The translations under genes were made by a program, and so were the position numbers. Under the pieces are notes generated by a model. That model saw only the letters and a program-made list of their open reading frames with translations. It made no database searches and was not told the DNA's origin. Of a DNA stretch of 64,000 nt, positions 7,618 to 16,898 are shown in pieces. Numbering within the stretch: position 1 is the stretch's first letter; each line of letters opens with the position of its first letter. Source of the DNA: Devosia enhydra (GTDB taxonomy: Bacteria > Pseudomonadota > Alphaproteobacteria > Rhizobiales > Devosiaceae); contig NZ_FPKU01000001.1 of the NCBI RefSeq assembly GCF_900119845.1, positions 1-64,000 on the forward strand. Direction: 5' to 3'.

Positions 7618-8685
7618 TCAGCCTCCCAGAACATGCAGGATGTCGTCGGCCCCGATCTCGGCGGCGGGGTGACGGTCGGCCATGACCGAAACGCTCGGGG
7701 GATCCTTGAAGCCATGGCCGGTGAGGATGCAGATGGCGGTGCCGCTGCGCAGCCCTCCCTCTTCGGCGGCAATGAGCGCCCCCGCGACGGCAGTGGCGCC
7801 GGCCGGTTCGACGAACAGCCCCTCTTCGGTGGCGAGCCGTCCCTGCACGTGGCGGATGAAATCCTCGTCCGCCACAAAGCCGGTGCCGCCGGTGCGACGC
7901 GCATGGTCCATCGCCACATCGCCATCGAGCACATGCCCGACCCCGAGGCCGCTGATGGTGGTGATGGTTTCGACCGAGCGCGCCCGGTTCGCGCCGCTGC
8001 GTAGCGGGGTGGCAACCGTATCGTTGCCCATGGGCTGCACCACATGCATGGCGGGCGGGGCGGTGCCCGAAAGGTCGGCATAACCGCGCGAGATCGCGAC
8101 ATGCAGCCCGGCGCCGCCGACCGGCACGAAGATGTCGGTGGCCTCCGGCACGTCCTCGGCCAGTTCATAGGCGATGGTCTTGATCCCCTCCATGTCGCGC
8201 GGCGCCTTGGCATAGGCGGTGGTGTGGAGCGAGAGCCCCATGGCGGCGACGCGGGCTTCGAGACTGTCCATGGCGCGGGCGCTTTCTGCGGCATCGACGC
8301 TCATGCCGCGAACCCGGTAGAGGGTGGCGCCATAGGCCTGCATCTGCTGCAGTTTGCCCGCCGGGGCGCGTTCGGAGACAAAGAGGATGCAGCCGAGCCC
8401 GGCCCGGGCGCAGAAGGCGGCGAGCGCCGCGCCCGTATTGCCTGACGATGTGGCGATGCAGCGATCGGCGCCCTCGGCCACCGCGCGGCCGACGGCAAGG
8501 CCGGCGAACCGATCCTTGTAGGAGCCGGTGGGGTTGAGGTGCTCGAGCTTGAAGCGCAGATCGGCGATGCCGGCCTTGGGGCCGATCGAGCGGCTCGCGA
8601 CCACGGGGGTGAAGCCTTGGCCGATGTCGATGCCGTCATCGCGGCCCAGAAGGTCGCGATAGCGCGCGTAAAGCCCCTTGCCCAA
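7618..8685 (-). CDS. Threonine-synthase-like PLP-dependent enzyme
   Basis: 355 aa from a TTG start. Fold-type II PLP motifs: lysine in NPTGSYKDRFAG, substrate loop ATSSGNTGAALAAFCARAG and VPVGGAGLHVA in place of the usual phosphate-binding glycine loop. TTG at 8685 is chosen because GGGAGG (8692-8697) lies 6 nt upstream; the frame is open much further but that part overlaps the upstream gene and has no family similarity. The common N-terminal zinc-ribbon of threonine synthases is absent. Expected chemistry is beta- or gamma-replacement or elimination on an amino acid. In this operon it follows a nucleoside phosphorylase homologue, so a true threonine biosynthetic role is unlikely. Confidence 0.78.
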   Translation of the reverse strand: MGKGLYARYRDLLGRDDGIDIGQGFTPVVASRSIGPKAGIADLRFKLEHLNPTGSYKDRFAGLAVGRAVAEGADRCIATSSGNTGAALAAFCARAGLGCILFVSERAPAGKLQQMQAYGATLYRVRGMSVDAAESARAMDSLEARVAAMGLSLHTTAYAKAPRDMEGIKTIAYELAEDVPEATDIFVPVGGAGLHVAISRGYADLSGTAPPAMHVVQPMGNDTVATPLRSGANRARSVETITTISGLGVGHVLDGDVAMDHARRTGGTGFVADEDFIRHVQGRLATEEGLFVEPAGATAVAGALIAAEEGGLRSGTAICILTGHGFKDPPSVSVMADRHPAAEIGADDILHVLGG

Positions 8686-8691
8686 TCCTCG

Positions 8692-8697
8692 CCTCCC
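8692..8697 (-). promoter_or_regulatory. Shine-Dalgarno site deciding a TTG start
   Basis: GGGAGG on the minus strand, 6 nt before TTG at 8685. It is the only good ribosome site between the upstream stop (8801) and the first conserved residues of the PLP enzyme. The remaining ~100 nt between the two genes holds no recognisable feature. Confidence 0.6.
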
Positions 8698-8800
8698 TCT
8701 GCCAAGCCCAGTCGGCAGGGCATGGTGCCAGCGACAAAGGCTGAGCGCGAGGCCCGCGCGTTCCGCCACACGGCACGAACGCACGGGAATGGGCGTGGCC

Positions 8801-9688
8801 TCAGCTCTTGAGGGTGGCGAAAATGTCCTTGGGCGGGGCGCCGGCGATGTCGATGCTGCTGGTCTTGAGCCAGGCCGGCGGCTGGCCATGGAAGCCGCCC
8901 TTGAGCGCGTGCCGACAGCCGCAATCGGCATCGTGGCTGAGCCCTTCGATCGCCGAGGCGATGGTCTTTTCCACGAGGTCGTGCAGGCCCTCGCGATAAT
9001 AGGCGTCGTTCATCGAGCCGGGGCCGAAATGCACCACGGCGGGGGCCATGCCGGCGCCGAAATTGATCACCGGGGAAATCGAGGCAAAGCACATCTCGGC
9101 TTCGCGCGCGAACACGACTTCAGGCACCAAAGGGGTACCGACGATATCGCCGCCATCGCGCTGGAAGGCGCGGATCTCGGCGGGCGTCTCGAAGCGCGGA
9201 CCTTCGGTGCACACGAACACCCCGCGCTCGATGACGCGGTTGGAGAGCGCCGTGGCCGCCGCGATCAGCTCGCGCCGCAGCCGCGGGCAGAACGGATCGG
9301 TAAAGTCCACCCGCACCCAGCAATCGCTATCATCGAACAGGGATTGCGGCCGCACCTTGGTGCGATCGAGGAAATCATCGGGGATGACGATGTCGCCGGG
9401 CCGGATGGCCGGGTTCACCGAGCCGATGGCGTTCTGCGAGATGATCGAACCCACCCCAAGCTCGCGCAGCGCCCAGATATTGGCCTTGTGGTTGATCTTG
9501 TGGCTGGGCACCGTGAGATTGGCGGAATAGCGCAGCACCACTGCCACCTCGCGCCCGGCGATGGTGCCGAGCAGCACCGGCGCCTCGCCCCATGGGGTGC
9601 CGACCATTTCAGTTCGCCGGTTCTTGAGCAGGGCTTCGGAGGCGGCGCTGGTGATGAGCCCGATCGGCCCCTCTGATGTGGCGGTCAT
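8801..9688 (-). CDS. 5'-methylthioadenosine/purine nucleoside phosphorylase-family protein
   Basis: 295 aa, the size of MTA phosphorylase. Signatures seen: RYSANLTVPSHKINHKANIWALRELGV, ISQNAIGSVNP, RPGDIVIPDDFLDRT, the substrate-pocket segment CTEGPRFETPAEIRAF and VGTPLVPEVVFAREAEMCFASI, all colinear with MTA phosphorylase. The cytoplasmic reaction would be phosphorolysis of a purine or MTA-like nucleoside. It overlaps the amidohydrolase upstream as ATGA. Pairing with a deaminase-type amidohydrolase suggests base or nucleoside processing of an imported molecule. The C-terminal 30 residues look more diverged than the core. Confidence 0.82.
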   Translation of the reverse strand: MTATSEGPIGLITSAASEALLKNRRTEMVGTPWGEAPVLLGTIAGREVAVVLRYSANLTVPSHKINHKANIWALRELGVGSIISQNAIGSVNPAIRPGDIVIPDDFLDRTKVRPQSLFDDSDCWVRVDFTDPFCPRLRRELIAAATALSNRVIERGVFVCTEGPRFETPAEIRAFQRDGGDIVGTPLVPEVVFAREAEMCFASISPVINFGAGMAPAVVHFGPGSMNDAYYREGLHDLVEKTIASAIEGLSHDADCGCRHALKGGFHGQPPAWLKTSSIDIAGAPPKDIFATLKS

Positions 9689-11010
9689 GCTGAAAATCCT
9701 GAACTGGAATGGGAATGTGCGTGATGGGCCCGGGCACGGGCGAGGGTTTCGGCGGCGTCGATGAAGGTGAATTGGCCATCGGCATAAAGCGTGCGGCCCG
9801 CCACCATCACCTCGCGGATGTGCTGGGGCCCGGCGCGATAGACGAGGTCTGACAGCACCAGCTGCGGGGTTGGGGTCATGGGGTGGTCGAGTTCGAGCAC
9901 CACGAGATCGGCGGCCTTGCCCGGTTCGAGCGTACCGATCTCGTCATCCCAGCACAGCACACGCGCGCCCTCGCGGGTCGCCATAGCGAAGGCTTCGGCC
10001 GCCCCTGTGATATTGGCGTTGCCGGTCGAGACGCGCTGCATCAGCACCGACACCTTCATCTCCTGGAAAATGTCGAGGCTGTTGTTGGAAACGGTGGAAT
10101 CGGTGCCCAGCCCCACCGGCACGCCGGCGCGGCGCATGGCGGGGACGGGCGCGACGCCGCTCGCGAGCTTGGCGTTCGACACCGGATTGTGCGCCACCCC
10201 GGCGCCGGTTTCGGCGAGCCTCGCGATCTCTTCGTCATCGAGCCAGACGCAGTGGGCCAGGATCGAGAGGCGATCGATGACCCCCAGCCGGTCGAGATGG
10301 CGGAACGGCGTCATCCCATGCCGCTCGCGGATCATTTCGACCTCGATCGGGCTTTCGGCGAGGTGGATGACGAAGGGCAGGTTGCGCGCCTCGGCTTCGG
10401 CCTTGACCGCGACCAGCAGGTCCGGCTCGCAGCTATAGGGGGAATGCGCCCCCAGATAGTGCCGCACCAGCCCGTTGCCGGCATGGCGCGCCATCGAGGC
10501 TTCGGTCTCCTCGAGCGCCAGCGGCCAGTTCGGCCGGCCAGCCTTGCGCAGCGAGGGAGAGTTGGCGAGGGCGCCCGAAAGCGCCCGCATGCCGATGCGG
10601 CTGGCGGCATCGGCAAAGAGCCCTGCGCCGTAGCGCGCGCAGTCGCAGGCGGCGGTGATGCCGTTGCGCACCATCTCCATCACGGCGAGCTCACAGCCGA
10701 TGCGGTTGTCTTCGAGCGTCAGAACGGAGGTGAAGGGGGCGAGCGAGGCGGCCCATTCAAACAGATTGCCCTCGTCGCAGCATCCGCGCTGCGCGCTCAT
10801 CCCGCCATGGGCGTGGGTGTTGATGAGCCCCGGAATGACGATCCGGCCATCAAGGTCGCGGCGATCAGCGCCTTCGGCAAGGCTCGCGGGCAGGTCGGCG
10901 CGGGGCCCCGACCAGAGCACGCGGCCATCCTCGATCAGCAAAGTGCCATCGGGATGAAAGCCGGTGTCGGTGCCGGTGCAGAGGAAGAGATTCTGGAGAA
11001 GCGTTGCCAT
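9685..11010 (-). CDS. Amidohydrolase, MTA/SAH-deaminase-like (COG0402)
   Basis: 441 aa amidohydrolase of the cytosine deaminase/TrzN/MtaD group. Metal ligands are visible: first histidines in GLINTHAHGGMSAQR, one in PFVIHLAESPIE, one in LSILAHCVWLDDEE and the aspartate in VGLGTDSTVSNNS. The VAHNPVSNAKL motif and C-terminal IGTLEPGKAADLVVLELD composite barrel are standard. MTA/SAH deaminases share this layout, and the adjacent MTA-phosphorylase homologue supports a nucleoside substrate, but triazine- or guanine-type hydrolases look the same at this level. The C-terminus is unusually His-rich (HHAHSHSSS). Confidence 0.82.
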   Translation of the reverse strand: MATLLQNLFLCTGTDTGFHPDGTLLIEDGRVLWSGPRADLPASLAEGADRRDLDGRIVIPGLINTHAHGGMSAQRGCCDEGNLFEWAASLAPFTSVLTLEDNRIGCELAVMEMVRNGITAACDCARYGAGLFADAASRIGMRALSGALANSPSLRKAGRPNWPLALEETEASMARHAGNGLVRHYLGAHSPYSCEPDLLVAVKAEAEARNLPFVIHLAESPIEVEMIRERHGMTPFRHLDRLGVIDRLSILAHCVWLDDEEIARLAETGAGVAHNPVSNAKLASGVAPVPAMRRAGVPVGLGTDSTVSNNSLDIFQEMKVSVLMQRVSTGNANITGAAEAFAMATREGARVLCWDDEIGTLEPGKAADLVVLELDHPMTPTPQLVLSDLVYRAGPQHIREVMVAGRTLYADGQFTFIDAAETLARARAHHAHSHSSSGFSA

Positions 11011-11013
11011 TGA

Positions 11014-11718
11014 TCAGGCCTCCAGCGCATAGACGCGCCCATTAAGCGCGATGCTGATGGTTTCGCTCGGCGACCCTATGGGCGAGATACGCCCGCCGGA
11101 AACCCTGAGCGGAACGTCGTGGCCGGGCACGACGATATCGGCGAGCTCGAGGATGCGGGCGATGCTGCGCGCCGCCGCCGCGGGCAGGAAGGCGCCGGTG
11201 GCTTCGCCGGCCTCGGCCTCGCCGCGATGCTTGAGCGCATCCTGCGCCAGCACATGGGTTTCGCCCTGGTGCTCAACCACCAGCGAGCAATGGCCCGCCG
11301 TGTGGCCGGGCGTGCGGATCATGGCAAAGCCGGGGATGACTGCGAGCTCGCCGTTGATCAACTGCAGCTTGGAGCGGGCCAGCATGCCCTCGATCTGGTG
11401 CACGGGCAGGGCCGCGTCCTTGCCCTGCTGCTCGTAGAAATAGGCGAGTTCATCCTGATGGATGATCAATTCGGCATTGGGGAAGCACTCGACATTGGCG
11501 ACATGGTCGAAATGCAGATGGCTCAGGACGATGGTGCGGATATCGGCCGGTGCGAGCCCGCGTTCACCGAGCGCCGCCATCAGCGCGGGGCGGTCGCCCG
11601 TGGCGCCGGTGTCGAAAAGCGCCGGTCCAGCGGGCGCATCGAGCAACGCCACCGTGCTCCAGCCCAGGAAGCCGCGCGAGGAGCGGCCGGGAAAGCCGTT
11701 GAGCAGGATATCATACAT
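11014..11718 (-). CDS. MBL-fold metallo-hydrolase
   Basis: 234 aa. The metal-binding motif [12 protein letters not shown] is complete, followed by [13 protein letters not shown] and the late histidine VVPGHD, so the dinuclear zinc site should be intact. It resembles lactonase-like N-acyl homoserine lactonase/glyoxalase II relatives. The start MYDILLNGF overlaps the upstream OppF-like gene by 8 nt; longer starts would lie inside that gene. Probable cytoplasmic hydrolase of an ester, lactone or thioester formed in this pathway. Substrate unknown. Confidence 0.85.
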   Translation of the reverse strand: MYDILLNGFPGRSSRGFLGWSTVALLDAPAGPALFDTGATGDRPALMAALGERGLAPADIRTIVLSHLHFDHVANVECFPNAELIIHQDELAYFYEQQGKDAALPVHQIEGMLARSKLQLINGELAVIPGFAMIRTPGHTAGHCSLVVEHQGETHVLAQDALKHRGEAEAGEATGAFLPAAAARSIARILELADIVVPGHDVPLRVSGGRISPIGSPSETISIALNGRVYALEA

Positions 11719-12733
11719 GGGCCGGCTCCGCCGCTGCCGGGGCCACTGCCGGATCATAGAGATGGCAGGCCACCTCGTGGCCGGGGGCCAGCGTCAGGGT
11801 GCGCGGCTCGACCCGGCTGCACAGCGTGCCGAGGGACGAAGCCTTGGGGCAGCGGGTGTGGAATCGGCAACCGCTCGGGGGCCGGATCGGCGAGGGCACG
11901 TCGCCTTCGAGCACGATGCGCTGGCTGCGGCGGGTGGGATCGGGGATCGGGATCGCCGAGATCAGCGCCTGGGTATAGGGATGGGCAGGGGCCGCAAAGA
12001 GCCGCGACTTGGGCGCCTTTTCTACGAGCTTGCCCAGATACATGACCCCGATATCGTCCGAGATGTGCTTCACCGCCGCCAGCCCATGGGCGATGAAGAG
12101 ATAGGACAGTCCCATCTCGCGCTGCAGGCGTTTCAGGAGATTGAGCACCTGCGACTGGATGGAGACATCGAGCGCCGAGACCGGCTCGTCGCAGACGATG
12201 AGCTTGGGGTTGAGCGCGATGGCGCGGGCAATGCCGATGCGCTGGCGCTGCCCCCCCGAGAATTCATGCGGATAGCGCGTGGCGTGCGAGGCGGGCAGAC
12301 CAACCGCCTCGAGCAGTTCGCGCACCCGCTTGCGGCGCGGCTCGCCGCTCAGCGTGCCATGGATGTCGAAGGGCTCCTCGAGGATCTGCTCGACGCTCAT
12401 GCGCGGGTTGAGCGAGGCGTAGGGGTCCTGGAAGATGATCTGGAGATCGCGGCGCAGCGCCCGCAGATGCCCGCCCCCGGCTTTGAGGAAATCCTCGCCC
12501 TCATAGACGACGGAGCCCGATGTGGCCTTTTCGAGCCGCACGATGGTCTTGCCGAGGGTGGATTTGCCGCAGCCGCTTTCGCCCACGAGCCCGAGCGTGC
12601 GGCCCTTGCCGATGGTGAGCGAGACGCCATCGACGGCGCGCACCACGAGGCGGCGGCGATCGAAGGGGCTCGCGGCTTTGACGGGGTAGTGCTTGACGAG
12701 GTCGCGGACCTCGAGGATCGGGGTCTCGGTCAT
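11711..12733 (-). CDS. Dipeptide-type ABC transporter ATP-binding protein (DppF/OppF)
   Basis: 340 aa. Walker A GESGCGKS (51-58), Q-loop [11 protein letters not shown], signature [10 protein letters not shown] (159-168), Walker B LIVCDEP and the C-terminal oligopeptide-type extension with cysteine-containing [14 protein letters not shown] (possible iron-sulfur site known in this family). Oddity: the H-loop reads IAHGLAAV, so the Asp that normally follows the switch histidine (HDLA) is Gly217; the histidine (216) is retained. It overlaps the DppD-like gene as ATGA and the MBL gene by 8 nt. Confidence 0.9.
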   Translation of the reverse strand: MTETPILEVRDLVKHYPVKAASPFDRRRLVVRAVDGVSLTIGKGRTLGLVGESGCGKSTLGKTIVRLEKATSGSVVYEGEDFLKAGGGHLRALRRDLQIIFQDPYASLNPRMSVEQILEEPFDIHGTLSGEPRRKRVRELLEAVGLPASHATRYPHEFSGGQRQRIGIARAIALNPKLIVCDEPVSALDVSIQSQVLNLLKRLQREMGLSYLFIAHGLAAVKHISDDIGVMYLGKLVEKAPKSRLFAAPAHPYTQALISAIPIPDPTRRSQRIVLEGDVPSPIRPPSGCRFHTRCPKASSLGTLCSRVEPRTLTLAPGHEVACHLYDPAVAPAAAEPAHV

Positions 12734-13734
12734 GCCGGCACTCCCTCAGCGAGCCGCTCTGCGGCAAGAAAGCAGGCGGCCTGCCGGCCGGGTGCGATGG
12801 TGAGCAGCGGCGGCTCCTCGGCGCGGCAGCGATCGAAGGCATATTGGCAGCGCGCGGCAAAGGCGCAGCCGGGCGGCCGGTCGGTAGGCGCAGGCACGCT
12901 GCCCTCGATGGCGTGGAGTTCCTCCACATCCTCGTCGAGCCTCGGGATCGAGGCGAGCAGCCCCTCGGTATAGGGGTGGAGCGGATTGGCAAAGAGCGGC
13001 CGGACTTCGGCCGTCTCGACGATCTTGCCCGAATACATCACCACCACCCGGTCGCACATCTCGGCCACGACGCCGAGGTCGTGGGTGATGAGCATGATCG
13101 ACATGCCCATCTCGGTGCGCAGCCGGCGCAGGAGTTCTAGGATCTGCGCCTGGATTGTGACATCGAGCGCGGTGGTCGGTTCGTCGGCGATGAGCAGGCG
13201 CGGATTGCACGAGAGTGCCATGGCGATCATCACGCGCTGCCGCATGCCGCCCGAAAGCTGGTGCGGATATTCGGTCGCCCGCCGCTCGGGCTCGGGGATG
13301 TTGACAAGCTTCAGCATCTCGACGGCACGGGCGGATGCCTCTGCGCGCCCAAGCTTCATATGGGTCACGATGGTCTCGGCGATCTGGTCGCCCACCGTGA
13401 ACACCGGGTTGAGGCTCGTCATCGGCTCCTGATAGATCATGGAGAGGGCCGAGCCGCGCAGCCGGCGCATCTCGGCTTCGGGCAGCGCGAGGATATCGCG
13501 GCCCTCAAAGAGGATCTGCCCGTCGACGAACCGGCCCGGTGGGGTGGGGATGAGCCGCATCACCGAGAGGGATGTGACCGATTTTCCGCACCCCGATTCC
13601 CCGACGATGCCGAGCGTCTCGCCCTCGTCCACATGCAGCGAGATGCCATCGACCGAGCGGATGTCGCCGCGATCGGAGGAGAACCACGTCTTGAGGTTGG
13701 AAATCTCGAGCAGGGGGGCGCGGGCGGGCTGCAT
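12730..13734 (-). CDS. Dipeptide-type ABC transporter ATP-binding protein (DppD/OppD)
   Basis: 334 aa. Walker A GESGCGKS (45-52), Q-loop [12 protein letters not shown], signature [10 protein letters not shown], Walker B LLIADEP and an intact H-loop LITHDLGV. The oligopeptide C-terminal domain with [13 protein letters not shown] is present. It works with the DppF-like partner as a heterodimeric motor for the two permeases upstream. It shares one base with the stop of the FAD oxidoreductase gene (TGATG) and ends in an ATGA overlap. Confidence 0.9.
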   Translation of the reverse strand: MQPARAPLLEISNLKTWFSSDRGDIRSVDGISLHVDEGETLGIVGESGCGKSVTSLSVMRLIPTPPGRFVDGQILFEGRDILALPEAEMRRLRGSALSMIYQEPMTSLNPVFTVGDQIAETIVTHMKLGRAEASARAVEMLKLVNIPEPERRATEYPHQLSGGMRQRVMIAMALSCNPRLLIADEPTTALDVTIQAQILELLRRLRTEMGMSIMLITHDLGVVAEMCDRVVVMYSGKIVETAEVRPLFANPLHPYTEGLLASIPRLDEDVEELHAIEGSVPAPTDRPPGCAFAARCQYAFDRCRAEEPPLLTIAPGRQAACFLAAERLAEGVPA

Positions 13735-15053
13735 CAGATCAGCGCTCCATCGGAAACGAGCCGCGATTGCAGGTCGCCCACGGCGAGGCGACGCGGCATC
13801 ACGCCGGCAGAAAGGCTGAGTACGGCGGCGGTGCCGGCGGCCTGGCCCATGGCCATGCCGGGGCCCATCACCCGCACCGAGGCCTGCCCGTCATGGGTGG
13901 CCGAAACGCAGCGGCCGGCGAGCAGCAGCCCGTCGATCTCGCGCGGGACAAGGCAGCCATAGGGAACGTGGTAGAAATCATCGCCCGGCAGGTGCAGGCG
14001 GATGGTCTCCTGGCCCTGCGCGTGGTCCTCGATCGGCCATGAGCTGCGGCAGATGGCGGCGTCGGATTTTTCCGCGCCCAGAACGTTCTGGCGGGTGAGC
14101 ACGTGCTCGCCCATGATGCGCCGCGTTTCGCGGACGCCCAGCTGCGGGGCAATGGCATCGACGATCGCGGTCTCGAAGCCGGGTATGTATTTGACGAGGA
14201 AGCGCGCGAATCCTTCCACCTGCCGGCGGCCCTCGAGCGTGCCGGCGGTGAGGCTCCAGGGGTCGACGCCGTCGCAACCGGCCACGCGGCTCATGTTGAC
14301 ATGCACCTTGCCCGGTTGCGGGGCCGGCGAGAACGAGCCGCTGATGCGGGGGAAGTCGAACTCACCGCTCTCCTTGACCGCGATCAGCAGCTTGCGGATC
14401 TCCTTTTCGGGGAAGGCCATGGCGCGCGGCACATCGACCTGCCCCATGTAGAAGACCATGGTGGGCGCCTGCAGCCGACCATCGTCATCACCCATCTCGA
14501 AGGGGGCGCCGGCGCGGGCCGCCACGTCGCCATCGCCCGAGGCATCGACGACGCGGCCGGCAAGGATCGCCTCGCGCCCGCCCTTGTGCTCGACGACGAC
14601 ACCCCGGATCTGGCCATCGGCGACCAGCGCCTCGCAGACGGTGGTGTGAAAGAGGATCTCGACGCCGGCTTCGATCAGCATCTGGTCGAGCACGAGCTTG
14701 AAGGCCTCGTGGTCGACCTGGAAGCGGTGGCGATATTTCATGCCCGCCTTGGCCGCTTCGAGCCGGCTCATCACCTCGCGCGGCAGCCCGCCCACAAGGA
14801 TCTGGTGGGTGGAGTCCGGACCGCAGGTGTAGACGCCGCAGAACACGCCCACCATCGCAGCCGTCGCCGTGCCGCCCAGAAAGCCGTAGCGCTCGACGAG
14901 CAGTACTTTCGCGCCGGCCCGCGCCGCAGCGACGGCGGCCATGCAGCCGGCCGTGCCGCCGCCCACCACCAGCACGTCGACCGAGCGGGCGACGGCGAGC
15001 GGGCGCGCCGGTTCGGTGATGGTGCCCAGGGCAGGATCGACCAGGATGGCCAT
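13734..15053 (-). CDS. FAD-dependent oxidoreductase
   Basis: 439 aa. The N-terminal dinucleotide-binding motif is [22 protein letters not shown] with the acidic strand end VLLVERYG, then [12 protein letters not shown] and the late FAD contact [20 protein letters not shown]. This is the FAD_oxidored (PF12831-like) group. Both GGxxG-type loop and the C-terminal [19 protein letters not shown] helix are intact. It sits between the permease and ATPase genes of the transporter, so it is probably an enzyme of the imported compound. Substrate unknown. Confidence 0.85.
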   Translation of the reverse strand: MAILVDPALGTITEPARPLAVARSVDVLVVGGGTAGCMAAVAAARAGAKVLLVERYGFLGGTATAAMVGVFCGVYTCGPDSTHQILVGGLPREVMSRLEAAKAGMKYRHRFQVDHEAFKLVLDQMLIEAGVEILFHTTVCEALVADGQIRGVVVEHKGGREAILAGRVVDASGDGDVAARAGAPFEMGDDDGRLQAPTMVFYMGQVDVPRAMAFPEKEIRKLLIAVKESGEFDFPRISGSFSPAPQPGKVHVNMSRVAGCDGVDPWSLTAGTLEGRRQVEGFARFLVKYIPGFETAIVDAIAPQLGVRETRRIMGEHVLTRQNVLGAEKSDAAICRSSWPIEDHAQGQETIRLHLPGDDFYHVPYGCLVPREIDGLLLAGRCVSATHDGQASVRVMGPGMAMGQAAGTAAVLSLSAGVMPRRLAVGDLQSRLVSDGALI

Positions 15054-15056
15054 GGA

Positions 15057-15923
15057 TCAGTTCTCCACTTGCTTGAGACGCGGATCGAGCATGTCGCGAA
15101 GGCGATCGCCCACGAGGTTGATGCCGATCACGGTGATGAAGATTGCAAAGCCGGGGATCGCGGCGACCCACCAGGCATTGGCGATGTAGTTGCGACCCTC
15201 GGCGATCATCGCGCCCCAGGTGGGGGTGGAGGGCGGTACGCCCAGGCCGAGAAAGGACAGCGAGGATTCAAACAGGATCATCTTGGCCACGAGCAGGCTC
15301 GAGATGACGATGACCGAACTCATGACGTTGGGCAGGAGATGTCGGAAGAGGATGCGCGGGGTAGAGGCGCCGAGCGCCCGGGCCGCCTGCACATATTCGC
15401 GCTCGCGCAGCACGAGGCATTCGGCGCGCACGACGCGGGCATATTGCACCCAGTTGGTCAGCCCCAGGACCATGATCAGGTTGAAAAGGCTGGGCCCGAG
15501 CACCGCCACCACCGCCAACGCCAGCACGAGGAAGGGAATGGCCAGCTGCACATCGGTGATGCCCATCAGGATGCGGCCGAGATACTTGTCCTCGTATCCG
15601 GCAAGGATGCCCATGGTGATGCCGACGACGCTGGAAAGCGCGACCGATGCCACCCCCACCAGCAGCGAGACCTGTGCACCGATCACCAGCCGGCTGAACA
15701 CGTCGCGCCCCAGCGCCTCGGTGCCCAGAAGGTGGATGCCGCCATTGCGCGCCTCGCTGAAGGGCGGCTTCAGGCGGCCAAGGATGTTCTGCGCAAAGGG
15801 ATCGAACGGCACGAGCCAGCGCCCGAACACTGCCGCGAAGACGACGATGGCGACGATGACGAGCCCGAACAGCGCCAGCTTGGAGCGGGCGAAACGGCGG
15901 AGGAAGGCGAGGAAACCCTGCAT
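15057..15923 (-). CDS. Dipeptide-type ABC transporter permease (DppC)
   Basis: 288 aa. Begins with the cytoplasmic KLALFGLVIVAIVVFAAVF first membrane helix and the OppC-type periplasmic loop HLLGTEALGRDVFSRLVIGA. The EAA loop reads YVQAARALGASTPRILFRH. C-terminal NLVGDRLRDMLDPRLK is diagnostic for DppC. It lies 3 nt after the DppB gene and forms the channel with it. Confidence 0.92.
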   Translation of the reverse strand: MQGFLAFLRRFARSKLALFGLVIVAIVVFAAVFGRWLVPFDPFAQNILGRLKPPFSEARNGGIHLLGTEALGRDVFSRLVIGAQVSLLVGVASVALSSVVGITMGILAGYEDKYLGRILMGITDVQLAIPFLVLALAVVAVLGPSLFNLIMVLGLTNWVQYARVVRAECLVLREREYVQAARALGASTPRILFRHLLPNVMSSVIVISSLLVAKMILFESSLSFLGLGVPPSTPTWGAMIAEGRNYIANAWWVAAIPGFAIFITVIGINLVGDRLRDMLDPRLKQVEN

Positions 15924-15926
15924 GGC

Positions 15927-16844
15927 TCAGCCCTTCCTCAGGCGCGGGTCGAGCAGCCCGTAGGAGAGATCGACCAGAAGATTGATGGACACGATGAGCA
16001 CGGCCATGAACAGCACGAAGGCCTGCACCACGGTGAAATCGCGATTGGCGATGGCCTGGATGGCGAGCCGTCCGATGCCGGGATAGGCGAAGATTTCCTC
16101 GGTGATCACCGCGCCGCCAAGGAGCGCCCCGACCTGGAGACCGATGACGGTGAGGGTGGGAATTGCCGCGTTGCGCAGCGCGTGGCGGAACACCACCCGG
16201 CCCTGCGAAAGCCCCTTGCCGCGCGCCGTGCGCACATAGTCCGATTGCAGCACCTCGATCATCGAGGAGCGCAGCAGCCGCGTGATGATCGCAGTGGAAT
16301 AGGCCGCAAGCGCGATGGCCGGCATGATGAGATGAGCCCATGTGCCGCGCCCTGATGGCGGCAGCATGCGCAGATGCTCCGAAAAGATCAGGATCAGCAT
16401 GATCGCGAGCCAGAAGGTGGGAAAGCTCTGGCCGATGAGCGAGACGACGAGCCCGACGCGGTCGAAGATCGAGCCGCGATGGGTGGCTGCGAGGATGGCG
16501 AGCGGAATGGAAATGAGGAGCGAGAGCGCCAGCGCCGCCGCAGAGAGCTGCAAGGTGGCCGGCACGCGCTCGAGCACGAGCTGCATGGCCGGCTGCTGGT
16601 AGCGCAGCGACTGGCCGAAATCGCCCTGTACCGCCCGCCCGAGAAAATCGAGATATTGCACGACGATGGGCCGATCAAAGCCCATCTGGGTGCGGAACGC
16701 GGCGATGTCCTCGAGCGAGGCCTCCGGCGGCAGGAACAGGGCCGAGGGATCGCCGCCGATCCTGATGAGGAAGAAGACGGCGACGCTGACCCCGAACACC
16801 ACGAGGATCGCGTAAATGAGGCGCGAGGCGACATAGCCCAGCAT
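15927..16844 (-). CDS. Dipeptide-type ABC transporter permease (DppB)
   Basis: 305 aa. Typical DppB N-terminus (first helix LIYAILVVFGVSVAVFFLIR, then LPPEASLEDIAAFRTQMGFDRP). EAA loop DYVRTARGKGLSQGRVVFRH, and GALLGGAVITEEIFAYPGIG before the last helices. It follows the binding-protein gene after a 54-nt gap that holds a strong stem-loop. Confidence 0.92.
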   Translation of the reverse strand: MLGYVASRLIYAILVVFGVSVAVFFLIRIGGDPSALFLPPEASLEDIAAFRTQMGFDRPIVVQYLDFLGRAVQGDFGQSLRYQQPAMQLVLERVPATLQLSAAALALSLLISIPLAILAATHRGSIFDRVGLVVSLIGQSFPTFWLAIMLILIFSEHLRMLPPSGRGTWAHLIMPAIALAAYSTAIITRLLRSSMIEVLQSDYVRTARGKGLSQGRVVFRHALRNAAIPTLTVIGLQVGALLGGAVITEEIFAYPGIGRLAIQAIANRDFTVVQAFVLFMAVLIVSINLLVDLSYGLLDPRLRKG

Positions 16845-16862
16845 GGGGATCTCCGCGTGAAG

Positions 16863-16892
16863 GGCCGGCCCCGCCGGAGGGAGGGGCCGGCC
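16863..16892 (-). promoter_or_regulatory. Intercistronic stem-loop after the binding-protein gene
   Basis: Perfect 10-bp GC stem, arms 16863-16872 and 16883-16892, with a 10-nt loop. It begins 6 nt after the binding-protein stop and has no T-tract. Same position as the hairpins at 3106, 31424 and 41894. Confidence 0.72.
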
Positions 16893-16898
16893 TCTGGC

